From Streptomyces sp. CB00316 (GTDB taxonomy: Bacteria; Actinomycetota; Actinomycetes; Streptomycetales; Streptomycetaceae), in NCBI RefSeq assembly GCF_001905595.1, contig NZ_LIXI01000004.1, positions 496,001-560,000 of the forward strand: a DNA stretch of 64,000 nt. Reading direction: 5' to 3'. The notes beneath the pieces are model-generated. The model was not told the DNA's origin, ran no database searches, and was given only the letters and a program-made list of their open reading frames with translations. The stretch's first letter is position 1. The number at the start of each line of letters is the position of its first letter. This document shows positions 39,853-48,752 of the stretch, one piece after another. Position numbers and translations under genes: made by a program.

Positions 39853-40872
39853 ATGGATACCCAGCAGGTTAGCGCGCCCTCGCGCACCCCGTCCTCCGGC
39901 GTCGTCCACATCAACATCCGGCTCACCGACGGTTTCTCGATCATCTCCAACAAGCTCTCCCAGCACCGGGACCTGTCCCTGCTGGCGATCGGTCTCGGCA
40001 CCCACATCCAGTCGCTGCCCGCCGGGCGGCGCGTCGGCATCAAGGTGCTCGCCGCGACCTTCCCGGAGAGCGAGGCCGCCATCGCGGCGGGGCTGCGGGA
40101 GCTGGAGCACCACGGGTTCCTGCGCCGCGTACGTGAGCGGGGCCAGGGCGGCCGGGTGATCACCCGCACGGAGTCGTACAACCACCCGGAGGCGGCGGCC
40201 CGGCGAGCGGGGGCTGCCGGGGGAGCGGAGCCAGCGCCCGTACGGAAGCCGAAGACCGCGCCTGCAGGGGAGCCCGCGCTCGCTCTCGTACCGGAGCGTG
40301 AGCCCGCTTTTGTGCCGGAATCCGCGCCTGACCCCGTACGGGAGCCGGTACCTGAGCCGGAGCCCGTTCCCGTACAGGAGCCGGAGCCCGTTCCCGTACA
40401 GGTGGAACCCGCCCCGGCTCCCGCGTCCCGGCTCGTGCCGCCGCCCACCGCGGCCAAGCGGCCGCGTCCGCCGCTTCCCTGTCCGTCCCGTCCCACCGAG
40501 GCCCTGAACGCGGCGGCGGCCGACCTGCTCGCCGGTCTGGAACGTACCGCGCCCCTGTTCGTCCTCTCCGAGAAGGACGTGCAGCGGCTCGTACCCGGGG
40601 TCGCGGCCTGGCTGGAGCGGGGCGTGCGGCCCGAGGCCGTACGGAAGGCGCTCACCGATGATCCGCCCCTACCGCTCCGGTACCCGCCGAACTTCCTGCG
40701 CCACCGCTTGACCGAGCTCCTGCCGCCGCTGCCGCCGGTCGCCGCGCCGGTCGTGCCCCTCCAGAACTGCGAGGACTGCGACCGCGCGTTCCGGTCATCG
40801 GTGCCCGGGGTGTGCCGGGGATGCGGCGAGGCCCGTGCGCACGGAGCCGAGCCGTTCCGGCTGAGCGCGTGA
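39853..40872 (+). CDS. Winged-helix protein with Pro/Glu linker and C-terminal zinc-ribbon-like Cys motif
   Basis: 339 aa from ATG 39853 with AGGA upstream. Residues about 30-100 look like a winged-helix domain (DLSLLAIGLGTHIQSLPAG, AAIAAGLRELEHHGFLRRV). Residues about 125-210 are a disordered Pro/Glu/Val repeat (EPEPVPVQ units). A helical segment follows (about 220-285), then CEDCDRAF...CRGCGEA near the end, a likely zinc site. Similar helix-turn-helix proteins occur in many streptomycetes. The role is unknown. Confidence 0.8.
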   Translation: MDTQQVSAPSRTPSSGVVHINIRLTDGFSIISNKLSQHRDLSLLAIGLGTHIQSLPAGRRVGIKVLAATFPESEAAIAAGLRELEHHGFLRRVRERGQGGRVITRTESYNHPEAAARRAGAAGGAEPAPVRKPKTAPAGEPALALVPEREPAFVPESAPDPVREPVPEPEPVPVQEPEPVPVQVEPAPAPASRLVPPPTAAKRPRPPLPCPSRPTEALNAAAADLLAGLERTAPLFVLSEKDVQRLVPGVAAWLERGVRPEAVRKALTDDPPLPLRYPPNFLRHRLTELLPPLPPVAAPVVPLQNCEDCDRAFRSSVPGVCRGCGEARAHGAEPFRLSA

Positions 40873-40896
40873 AGGCGGCGGTGCCCTCTTCGCGCG

Positions 40897-41091
40897 GTGC
40901 CGGGGCTGATCGCTCCGATCGGCAGTATCCAGGGCCCGGCGGACCTTCCGGAGCGGCACGACGACGCTGTCGACGCATCGGTGAGCACAGTGGCTGAGCG
41001 TTACGGCGCGGAGCGGGTCGCGACCCTCGATCACCGACACTTCACGGTGGTCAGACCTGGGCACGTACCCGCGTTGACGCTCCTTCCCTGA
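40897..41091 (+). pseudogene. PIN-domain (VapC-like) toxin remnant
   Basis: The 64-residue frame ends DASVSTVAERYGAERVAT and LDHRHFTVVRPGHVPALTLL, the C-terminal third of a PIN ribonuclease including the last acidic active-site residues. The N-terminal two-thirds, with the first Asp, is missing, and no antitoxin gene is adjacent. The 331-base spacer 40873-41203 holds nothing else. Confidence 0.65.
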
Positions 41092-41203
41092 GGTTCGGAA
41101 GAAGACTTCGGGCGGCGTGTCGATCGGGGACCGTCCCGTTCGTCGTCATCGTGTAAGGCGGCCCGTACGGCGGGCGCGACACACAGGTGACAGGAGTCGG
41201 ACC

Positions 41204-41554
41204 ATGAAGTACATGCTGCTGATCCACAGCGGGGCCGTCGACGAGCAGGGCGGTGCGCCGCAGTGCACCGTGGAGGACTGGATGGCCTACGACAAGGACG
41301 TGCGCGACGCGGGGATCCTCGTCTCCGGGGAGTCACTGGCCGACCTGGTGACCGCGACCACCGTGCAGGTCTCGCCGGCCGGGGAGCGGACCGTGACGGA
41401 CGGGCCGTTCGCGGAGACGCGGGAGCTGCTGGGCGGGTTCCTCGTCATCGACGTGCCCGACCTCGACGCCGCTCTCGACTGGGCCGCCCGCTGCCCCGGG
41501 GCGCGCGACGGAGGCTCGGTCGTCGTGCGGCCGGTCGCGGACTTCGGGGGCTGA
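41204..41554 (+). CDS. YCII-related (DGPF) domain protein
   Basis: 116 aa from ATG 41204 with CAGGAG upstream. Starts MKYMLLIHSG and contains the DGPFAETRELLGGF motif that names the DGPF family, with IDVPDLDAALDWAARCP after it. Genes of this family are typically paired with ECF42-group sigma factors, as here, and are proposed regulatory targets of them. Confidence 0.93.
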   Translation: MKYMLLIHSGAVDEQGGAPQCTVEDWMAYDKDVRDAGILVSGESLADLVTATTVQVSPAGERTVTDGPFAETRELLGGFLVIDVPDLDAALDWAARCPGARDGGSVVVRPVADFGG

Positions 41555-41559
41555 GAGCA

Positions 41560-42897
41560 GTGGCGCAGGAGGGTGTGTGCCCGGGGGAGGGCGGCGGACC
41601 CGGGGCCGTCTCCCCCGGGGAGGGCGGGGCCGCTGGGGACGGTGCGTTCTCCGGGGCGGCCGTCGAGGCCGTGTTCCGCGAGGAACGCGGACTGCTGCTG
41701 GCCTCCCTCGTGCGGCGGTTCGGCGATCTCGACCTGGCCGAGGAGGTGACCTCCGAGGCCGTCGAGGCGGCCCTGCGCCACTGGCCGGCCGAGGGTGTGC
41801 CCGCCCGGCCCGGGGCCTGGCTGCTGACGACCGCGCGGCGCAAGGCCGTGGACCGGTTGCGGCGGGACCAGGCGTACGCGGCCCGGCTCGCCGTCCTTCA
41901 GGCCGACGCGGAACGGGCCGAGGCCGCCGCTCCGGCCCCGGACGCGTACGGGATGGGGGAACTGCCGGACGAACGCCTTCAGTTGTTCTTCACCTGCGCC
42001 CACCCCGCCCTCGCCGCCGAGGACCGTACCGCCCTCACCCTGCGCTGCCTCGCCGGGCTCACCACCCCCGAGGTGGCGCGGGCCTTCCTCGTGCCGACCG
42101 CGACCATGGCCCAGCGGATCGTACGGGCGAAGAAGAAGATCCGCGTGGCCCGGATCCCGTTCCGGGTGCCCGCTCCCGACGAGTTGCCGGAGCGGCTGCC
42201 CGGGGTGCTCCAGGTCCTCTACTCGCTCTTCACGGAGGGGTACGCGGCCAGCTCCGGCCCCCGCCTCCAGCGGCTCGACCTGGCAGAGGAGGCGGTCCGC
42301 CTGGCTCGGATACTGCACCGCCTCCTCCCCGCCGAACGGGAGGCCGCCGGACTCCTCGCGCTGCTGCTCCTCGTCCACGCCCGGCGCGCGGCCCGGACCG
42401 GCCCCAAGGGGGAGCCGGTGCTCCTGGAGGACCAGGACCGGGGGCTCTGGGACCGGGCGATGATCGAGGAGGGGCGGGCGCTGGTGGTGCGGGCGCTGAC
42501 CGGGGGGCCGGCCGGGCCGTACGGGGTGCAGGCCGCCGTCGCCGCCCTGCACGACGAGGCGGCGGACGTGGAGTCCACGGACTGGGCGCAGATCGTGGCC
42601 CTGTACGACGTGCTGCTCACCCTGACCCCCTCTCCCGTGGTCGCGGTGAACCGCGCCGTGGCGGTGGCGATGAGGGACGGGCCGGGCACGGGGCTGGCGC
42701 TCCTCGACGCGTTGAGCGTGGAGCCCCGGCTGCGGGCGTACGGGCCCTACGCGGTGGCGCGGGGGGATCTGCTGAGCCGCCTGGGGCGGGGCGGGGAGGC
42801 GGCCGTGGCGTACCGGGAGGCGCTGGAGCTGGCGGGCACCGAGCCGGAGAGGGCCGCGCTGCGGCGGAAGCTGGGGGAAGGGCGGGAGGAGGGGTGA
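41560..42897 (+). CDS. ECF42-type RNA polymerase sigma factor with C-terminal TPR-like extension
   Basis: 445 aa from GTG 41560, six bases after the DGPF gene. Sigma region 2 (VFREERGLLLASLVRRFGDLDLAEEV, about residues 32-100) and region 4 (LTLRCLAGLTTPEVARAFLV, about 155-205) are followed by a 230-residue helical extension including YSLFTEGYAASSG and repeats characteristic of the group. No anti-sigma gene is next to it; in this group the extension is thought to control activity. The first 30 residues are a Gly-rich stretch of doubtful translation. Confidence 0.92.
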   Translation: MAQEGVCPGEGGGPGAVSPGEGGAAGDGAFSGAAVEAVFREERGLLLASLVRRFGDLDLAEEVTSEAVEAALRHWPAEGVPARPGAWLLTTARRKAVDRLRRDQAYAARLAVLQADAERAEAAAPAPDAYGMGELPDERLQLFFTCAHPALAAEDRTALTLRCLAGLTTPEVARAFLVPTATMAQRIVRAKKKIRVARIPFRVPAPDELPERLPGVLQVLYSLFTEGYAASSGPRLQRLDLAEEAVRLARILHRLLPAEREAAGLLALLLLVHARRAARTGPKGEPVLLEDQDRGLWDRAMIEEGRALVVRALTGGPAGPYGVQAAVAALHDEAADVESTDWAQIVALYDVLLTLTPSPVVAVNRAVAVAMRDGPGTGLALLDALSVEPRLRAYGPYAVARGDLLSRLGRGGEAAVAYREALELAGTEPERAALRRKLGEGREEG

Positions 42898-43172
42898 CCC
42901 TCCCCTCGGGGGGCTACGCTCTGACGCCGGCCGAGAGTGTCGGCGTCGCCCGGTTCGCCGACCTCGTGGACCAAAGGCGCGGACCGGGCGATCGATGCGT
43001 CGTTGCCGTGCCGCGCGCCCTTCGGTGATTCGGCCGCCTCAGCGCTCGTGACCTTCACCGTGTGAGCGAGTCGTCCTTGTCCCCGCTCGGGGCGACGTAC
43101 GCGACGGAAGCCTTCGCCACCTCGGGCCCGGCGCTCCCGTGTCATCCTCGCCGCCCCCCGTGGACCGGCAGG

Positions 43173-43559
43173 TCAGGCCTCCGGGTCGGGGGCGTAGGAC
43201 AGCTCCAGGGAGACCGGCTCGGTCTGCTGGTCGGAGGCGGTGACGTGGGTGGTGCGGCGGGTGAGGCGCAGGCCCATCGCGGCGAGTTCGCCGGGTTCGT
43301 GGAGGGCGCAGAGCAGGGCCGCCGCCGCCGGGAGGGTGAGGGGGGTGGTGGTGCTGTGGCCGAGGACGGCGGCGGTGTCGGGTGCGGTGAGGGCGGCCTG
43401 ATGGGCGTGGTCGAGGACCTTGCCGGGGTCGTCGACGACGAGCTCCTCGACCTGGATGCACCGGGTGCGGACACGGAGGTCCAGGGGGCGCCGGGGGAGC
43501 TGCCTCGGTGGGGCGAGGGCGGGGCGAGGGTCCGAGTGGGTCAGGTTCGGGCGGTTCAT
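43173..43559 (-). CDS. Hypothetical protein
   Basis: 128 aa from ATG 43559. The N-terminal 30 residues are Pro/Arg-rich; the rest is a compact alpha/beta-looking sequence (CIQVEELVVDDPGKVLDHAHQ, LPAAAALLCALHEPGELAAM). No family recognised. Divergent from the XRE regulator, so possibly its target. The 275 bases between it and the sigma factor gene hold nothing I can support. Confidence 0.6.
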   Translation of the reverse strand: MNRPNLTHSDPRPALAPPRQLPRRPLDLRVRTRCIQVEELVVDDPGKVLDHAHQAALTAPDTAAVLGHSTTTPLTLPAAAALLCALHEPGELAAMGLRLTRRTTHVTASDQQTEPVSLELSYAPDPEA

Positions 43560-43938
43560 GAGGCGGGCTCCAGAGTGCGGGGCGTACGGGACCGTCGAGT
43601 TCGGGGCGGGGCAGGGAGCCGGGGCGGCTCGGGGCGAGGAAGGAGGCGGCGGGCGGGGAGGGCGCCGGTCGTTCAACTGCGGTCCCGTGGAAAGGTGGTG
43701 ATGGTGCGGCGGGGGAAGAGGTGGCTGATCCGGACCCGTGGGCGATCGAGGATCGAGGTGGCCAAAAGGTCTCCGCGAGGGGTGCGAGAGGCGGTGACGA
43801 CGCTCCGCCGCGTTGTGGTCGGTGAGGACAGACATACTCACCATGGGAGCGGCGCGCGATCGTCGCAAGGTGCGCAGTGTGCACTGTGCGCAGGCTGCGT
43901 GAACTGTCGGATGTCGGGCCGGAGCGGAAGGATGAGCC
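43560..43938. promoter_or_regulatory. Divergent intergenic region with GTGCGCAG direct repeats
   Basis: 379 bases without a supported gene. GTGCGCAG occurs at 43870-43877 and 43886-43893, 16 bases apart, with GTGCAC between. They lie 45 bases before the regulator start and are a plausible autoregulatory operator. Confidence 0.45.
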
Positions 43939-44808
43939 GTGGCACGTGAAAGGTCGGGCCGGACAGCACAGCACCTGGTCCTGGTGGCGCGTCTGCGGCA
44001 CCTGCGTGAAGGGGCGGGCCTGTCCGTACCCCAGGCCGCCAAGCGGCTCGGCTGGCACCCGTCGACGCTGCGGAGGCTGGAGCAGGCGCAGACCTCCCTG
44101 GACGTGGGGCAGGTGTCCGCGCTGCTCGACCAGTACGGGGCGGGCGCGTCCGAGACCGACGACATCATGGGCCGGCTGAACGCGGCCAACATGCCCGGCT
44201 GGTGGCATCCGTGGCGCGATGCGATGGACCCCTGGCTCATGGACCTGATCAGCGTGGAGTCCGCCGCGAGCATCGTGCGCACCTGGGACCCGGCGCTCGT
44301 GCCGTTGCTGCTGCGGACCCCGGCGTACGCCATGGCCGTGGACGCCGCCCTGCGTCCTGAGCTGGATCCCGCGGTCCGGCGGCGGCGCGCGGATCTGCTG
44401 GTGATGCGTCAGCGGCGGCTGCGTGAGCAGCAGGCGCGGGTGTGGGCGGTCCTGCCGGTCACCGCACTGCGCTGCCGGGTCGGCGACGGCGAGGTGATGC
44501 GCGAACAGCTCGCCGCGCTCCAGGAGGCCGCGGAGCGGCGGGATGTGATGGTGCAGCTCCATGCCGAGGACGCACCGCCCCACCCGCTGACCGGGGTTCC
44601 GGCGTTGAGTCTGTACCGCGTGGAGATCCGGGAGATCGCGGATCACGTGGTGCGCGAGGGCGGGCTGCCGGGAACGGCGGAGGTGTGGGACAGCGGCCCG
44701 CCCGTACAGGAATATCAGGCGATGCTGGACGTGTCGTGCGTGATGGCGATGCGTCCGGACCGAACGAGGGAGGTTCTGCAGGATGAGTACGACCGGGAAC
44801 GGGGCTGA
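43939..44808 (+). CDS. XRE-family regulator with DUF5753 domain
   Basis: 289 aa from GTG 43939 with GGAAGGA upstream. HTH at about residues 15-65 (LRHLREGAGLSVPQAAKRLGWHPSTLRRLE), then the DUF5753 ligand-sensing domain (about 95-285). WhiJ-type regulators of this architecture are very common in Streptomyces and usually have a DUF397 gene beside them. None is present here; the next gene is a methyltransferase that starts 26 bases inside this one. Confidence 0.93.
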   Translation: MARERSGRTAQHLVLVARLRHLREGAGLSVPQAAKRLGWHPSTLRRLEQAQTSLDVGQVSALLDQYGAGASETDDIMGRLNAANMPGWWHPWRDAMDPWLMDLISVESAASIVRTWDPALVPLLLRTPAYAMAVDAALRPELDPAVRRRRADLLVMRQRRLREQQARVWAVLPVTALRCRVGDGEVMREQLAALQEAAERRDVMVQLHAEDAPPHPLTGVPALSLYRVEIREIADHVVREGGLPGTAEVWDSGPPVQEYQAMLDVSCVMAMRPDRTREVLQDEYDRERG

Positions 44809-45589
44809 ACTGCCCGCGCAGATCGACACGAGCGTCGCGCACTCCGCGCGCGTGTGGAACTACTGGCTCGGCGGGAAGGACAACTTCCCTGCGGACCGGG
44901 CCGCGGGCGATGCCTACCGTGAGAAGTACCCGCTGATCGAGACGTTCGCGAAGGAGTCGCGTGACTTCCTGCGCCGCACGGTGACCTACCTCGCCCGGGA
45001 TGCCGGGATCAGGCAGTTCCTGGACGTCGGCGCGGGCCTGCCGACGGCGAACAACACGCACGAGGTCGCGCAGCGGATAGCGCCGGACGCGAAGATCGTC
45101 TACGTCGACCACGACCCGCTGGTGCTGCTGCACGTCCACGCGCTGCTGACCAGCAGCGCCGAGGGCGCGACCGCCTACGTGGAGGCGGACATGCGCGACA
45201 CGGAGGCGGTCCTGGAGGGCGCGGCCCGGACCCTGGACCTGACCCGGCCCGTCGCCCTCGTGATCTCCGACGTGCTGGGGCACATCGTGGACTGGGACGA
45301 CGCCCTGTCCCTGGTACGGCGGCTGGTGGCGCGTCTGCCCTCGGGCAGCTACCTGTCCCTGTCCCACTCCACCGCCTCGGACGAGGCCCACCGGGCCGTC
45401 CAGGACGAGTACAACAGCAGCGGGGCGATCCCGTACATCTTCCGCGAGCCGGAGACCACCATCGCGTTCTTCGACGGGCTGGAGATGGTGGAGCCGGGGA
45501 TGGTGTCCTGGCCGAACTGGCGGCCCGACGCGAACACCGGTACCACCACCGCCCGGGCCGGGTGGGGAGCCGTCGCCCGCATTCCCTGA
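44783..45589 (+). CDS. S-adenosylmethionine-dependent methyltransferase of the PF04672 (DUF574) family
   Basis: 268 aa. Family hallmark NTSVAHSARVWNYWLGGKDNFPADR-type N-terminus (here DTSVAHSARVWNYWLGGKDN), SAM-binding FLDVGAGLPTANNTHEVA, and YVDHDPLVL. The substrate of the family is unknown. It overlaps the XRE gene by 26 bases with GGAGG inside that gene, so the two are co-translated. Confidence 0.94.
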   Translation: MSTTGNGAELPAQIDTSVAHSARVWNYWLGGKDNFPADRAAGDAYREKYPLIETFAKESRDFLRRTVTYLARDAGIRQFLDVGAGLPTANNTHEVAQRIAPDAKIVYVDHDPLVLLHVHALLTSSAEGATAYVEADMRDTEAVLEGAARTLDLTRPVALVISDVLGHIVDWDDALSLVRRLVARLPSGSYLSLSHSTASDEAHRAVQDEYNSSGAIPYIFREPETTIAFFDGLEMVEPGMVSWPNWRPDANTGTTTARAGWGAVARIP

Positions 45590-45665
45590 CCGTGCCCGTC
45601 ACCGCCGCGCCGCGCACCCGGACCGCAGGTGCGCGGCGCGCGTTCGTACGCCGAGGGGGCGCGGT

Positions 45666-47126
45666 ATGAGCACCACACACACGACCGGACCCGACGCCGC
45701 CGGCCCGGGGGATTCCCGCACGGTCCGGGAGGCGATGGCGGACCGGCTGCTGCGGGCCGCGACACGGTCCGGTGCGCAGCTGGTCAGCGAGGCCGCCGTT
45801 CTCATCCAGGGGGCGGCGGTGCTTGCCGACCCGATCGCGGGGGCCGTCTACAGCACACCCGCCACCGCGGCAGCGGACGGCGTCCACGCCGCGGCCCATC
45901 CGCAGGACCATCCGCACCATGTGCAGCGCCCGGCGGCCGGAGCCGTCCTGGTCCTGCATCCGGCACCCACCATGCCCGCCGAACACGTCGGGTTCGTCGC
46001 CACCACCACGGCGGCCCTCCTGGAGGTGCGCGGGCAGCGCGCCGCCGAGCTGCGCGCCGAGCAGATGCGGCTGCACAGCACCCTGCTCCGGCTGCTTCTG
46101 GCCGGCCACACCACCTCCGTCACGAACACCGTGCGCGCCGGCGGACTCACGCATGTCACGCTCTACCGGCTCACCGGCCCCGACGTCCCCACCGCCCACC
46201 AGGTCCTCTGGCGGGCCGTCCGCCCCTCCCTGGCCGGGCACGGAGGCGCCTGCGCCCTGATCGGCGAGGTGGACGGCGAGCTCCTTGTCGCCGAGCTCCA
46301 CCACGGCAGCGACGACGGGCGGGTCCTGCGCCTGGTGTCCCGGGTGAGCGAACGTCACAACCTCCTCGCTGGCCTGGCCGGACCGCTGCCCCTGGCCGAG
46401 ATGCCCACCGCCCACGCCGACGCGGCGGCGGCCCGGCACAGCGCCACCCCCGCCCACCGCATCGTCCCCGCCGACGCCGTCGGCACCCCTCAGCTCGCCC
46501 GCCTGCTCCCCCCTGGCCCGTACACCGCGTGGGCACGGTCCGTGCTGAGCCCGCTGAACCGGGAACACCGGCACCTGCTCCTGGTCCGGCTCCGCACCGG
46601 CAGCACCCCCCGTGCCGCCGCCGCCCTCGGGCTCTCGCCCGGCACCGTCCGCACCCGGCTCCGCGGCCTGGCGGCCCTCCTGTGCGCGGACCTCGACGAC
46701 ATCACGGTGCAGGCCCATCTGCTGCTCGCGCTCCGCGCCCCCACGCGGGGCGACGGCCCGCCGGAGAGCACCTCCCAGGACGACGGCCGGGCCCGGCTGG
46801 ACACGCTGCCCGGCGGGATCCTGGACACCGACGCGGCCCGCACCTGGGCGGTCGGCCTGGTCGGGGGGCTCGAACCCCACCTGCGGATCGCGCTCGCCTG
46901 CTGGTTGCGCCACCACGCCAGAACCGCTCCCGCCGCGACCGAACTGCACGTCCACCGCACCACCCTGACGACCTGGCTCGCCCGGTGCGCCGAGCGCCTC
47001 GGGCAGAACCTCGCCGATGCCGCCGTCCGAGCCGAACTGCACCTGGCCCTGGAGGCCACCGCGAAGGACGGGGACCACCCGCGGGCTCTGCCTCGGCGGG
47101 GCGGCCGCACCTACCGCCGCCTGTGA
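45666..47126 (+). CDS. PucR-like regulator with two HTH_30-type domains
   Basis: 486 aa from ATG 45666 with GAGGGGG upstream. A GAF-like N-terminal region (about 20-135) and a central domain (about 136-290) precede two consecutive HTH units, each followed by a helix ending A(E)LHLAL/AHLLLAL: LGLSPGTVRTRLRGLAALL (about 317-335) and LHVHRTTLTTWLARCAERLG (about 428-447). The second is the usual PucR C-terminal HTH. Located 77 bases after the methyltransferase. Confidence 0.82.
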   Translation: MSTTHTTGPDAAGPGDSRTVREAMADRLLRAATRSGAQLVSEAAVLIQGAAVLADPIAGAVYSTPATAAADGVHAAAHPQDHPHHVQRPAAGAVLVLHPAPTMPAEHVGFVATTTAALLEVRGQRAAELRAEQMRLHSTLLRLLLAGHTTSVTNTVRAGGLTHVTLYRLTGPDVPTAHQVLWRAVRPSLAGHGGACALIGEVDGELLVAELHHGSDDGRVLRLVSRVSERHNLLAGLAGPLPLAEMPTAHADAAAARHSATPAHRIVPADAVGTPQLARLLPPGPYTAWARSVLSPLNREHRHLLLVRLRTGSTPRAAAALGLSPGTVRTRLRGLAALLCADLDDITVQAHLLLALRAPTRGDGPPESTSQDDGRARLDTLPGGILDTDAARTWAVGLVGGLEPHLRIALACWLRHHARTAPAATELHVHRTTLTTWLARCAERLGQNLADAAVRAELHLALEATAKDGDHPRALPRRGGRTYRRL

Positions 47127-47301
47127 GCACCGGTGCCGTGCGCCACCGCGAGCAGGTTCGCGGCCGCGGGCCCCGGTCGTGGTCCATCCTCGGGGGAGAG
47201 TGGCCGGAAACCGCATCTTGACCCGGTCATGACATGGATTCATCCTGTGCCCGTCGCACAGCTCCACCCCCCCACCCCGACGGACTCAGGAGACTGCCAG
47301 C

Positions 47302-48684
47302 ATGCGACTCGCCAACACACGGAAATCCCGCTCGGCGAAGGCCGGGACCAAGCCCGGGACGAAGGCCAGGCGGAACGCCACCCTCGCCGTCCTGCTCGCC
47401 CTCGGCCTCGCCGCCCCGGCGTCCGCCGTGGCCACCGCCGAGCCGGCCGCCCGGAAGGCGGTCGTCGCGACGGCCGAGCGGCCGGTCCAGTACGAGATCA
47501 CCGGGCGCACCACCCCCGCCGCCCGCACCGAGATCCTCCGCACAGGCGTCACGATCGACGAGGTCCACGACCACGGCATCGTGATCAGCGCGAAGGCCGA
47601 CCAGGCCAGGAAGCTCCGGGCCAAGGGCCACGTCCTGGAGGCGCTGCCCGCCCCCGACACCCACGCCCACGCCCACGGGTCGGACGGCGCCAGCGCGCTC
47701 GACTTCCCGCCGGCCGACTCCCGCTACCACAACTACGCCGAGATGACCGCGGCGATCGACGCCCGTATCGCCGCCAACCCCTCGATCATGAGCAAGCGCG
47801 TCATCGGGAAGACCTACCAGGGCCGCGACATCGTCGCGATCAAGGTCAGCGACAACGTCGGCACCGACGAGGCCGAGCCCGAGGTCCTCTTCACCGCCCA
47901 TCAGCATGCCCGCGAGCACCTGACCGTCGAGATGTCGCTCTACCTGCTCCGCGAGTTCGCCACGGGGTACGGGAGCGACTCCCGGATCACCCAGGCGGTC
48001 AACGGCCGCGAACTGTGGATCATCCCGGACATGAACCCGGACGGCGGCGAGTACGACATCGCCACCGGCTCGTACCGCAGCTGGCGCAAGAACCGCCAGC
48101 CCAACTCCGGCTCCACCGCCGTGGGCACCGACCTCAACCGCAACTGGGCCTTCAAGTGGGGCTGCTGCGGCGGCTCCTCCTCCAGCCCGTCCTCGGACAC
48201 GTACCGGGGCCGGGCCGCCGAGTCCGCGCCCGAGACGAAGGTCGTGGCGGACTTCGTACGCAGCCGGGTGGTCGGAGGGAAGCAGCAGATCACGGCGGCC
48301 ATCGACTTCCACACCTACAGCGAGCTGGTGCTCTGGCCGTTCGGCTACACGTACAACGACACGGCCCCCGGCATGACGGCCGACGACCGCAACGCGTTCG
48401 CAACGGTGGGCCGCAAGATGGCGGCGAGCAATGGATACACCGCCGAGCAGTCCAGCGACCTCTACATCACGGACGGCTCGATCGACGACTGGCTGTGGGG
48501 CTCGCAGAAGATCTTCGGCTACACCTTCGAGATGTTCCCGCGCTCGTCCTCGGGCGGCGGCTTCTACCCGCCCGACGAGGTCATCGAGCGCGAGACCTCC
48601 CGGAACCGGGACGCGGTGCTGCAACTGATCGAGAACGCGGACTGCATGTACCGGTCGATCGGCAAGGAGGCGCAGTACTGCTAG
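47302..48684 (+). CDS. Secreted zinc carboxypeptidase (M14 family)
   Basis: 460 aa. Signal peptide about residues 1-45 ([19 protein letters not shown]), a propeptide (about 46-130) and the peptidase domain. Zinc ligands His and Glu in HQHAREH and the distal His in DFHTYSEL; catalytic Glu in YTFEMFP; substrate-binding [11 protein letters not shown]. Cys pairs suggest disulfides. Removes C-terminal residues from peptides outside the cell. ATG after CAGGAG. Confidence 0.95.
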   Translation: MRLANTRKSRSAKAGTKPGTKARRNATLAVLLALGLAAPASAVATAEPAARKAVVATAERPVQYEITGRTTPAARTEILRTGVTIDEVHDHGIVISAKADQARKLRAKGHVLEALPAPDTHAHAHGSDGASALDFPPADSRYHNYAEMTAAIDARIAANPSIMSKRVIGKTYQGRDIVAIKVSDNVGTDEAEPEVLFTAHQHAREHLTVEMSLYLLREFATGYGSDSRITQAVNGRELWIIPDMNPDGGEYDIATGSYRSWRKNRQPNSGSTAVGTDLNRNWAFKWGCCGGSSSSPSSDTYRGRAAESAPETKVVADFVRSRVVGGKQQITAAIDFHTYSELVLWPFGYTYNDTAPGMTADDRNAFATVGRKMAASNGYTAEQSSDLYITDGSIDDWLWGSQKIFGYTFEMFPRSSSGGGFYPPDEVIERETSRNRDAVLQLIENADCMYRSIGKEAQYC

Positions 48685-48715
48685 CGACGGGGTTTCTCGT
48701 GACGGGCTGAACCTG

Positions 48716-48751
48716 CTCCGGTGCGGAACCCCGCACGGGCCCGCACCGGAG
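48716..48751. terminator. Terminator after the M14 peptidase
   Basis: CTCCGGTGCGG (48716-48726) pairs with CCGCACCGGAG (48741-48751); flanking GAAC/GTTC extends the stem. Usable from both sides. Confidence 0.7.
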
Positions 48752-48752
48752 T

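Noticed and set aside
42898..43172. Possible gene remnant downstream of the sigma factor
   Set aside because: Short frames such as LTPAESVGVARFADLV look protein-like but end quickly, and no family could be assigned.
45009..47267. 752-codon minus-strand frame over the methyltransferase and PucR-like genes
   Set aside because: Low-complexity translation; the plus strand encodes recognised domains with ribosome sites.
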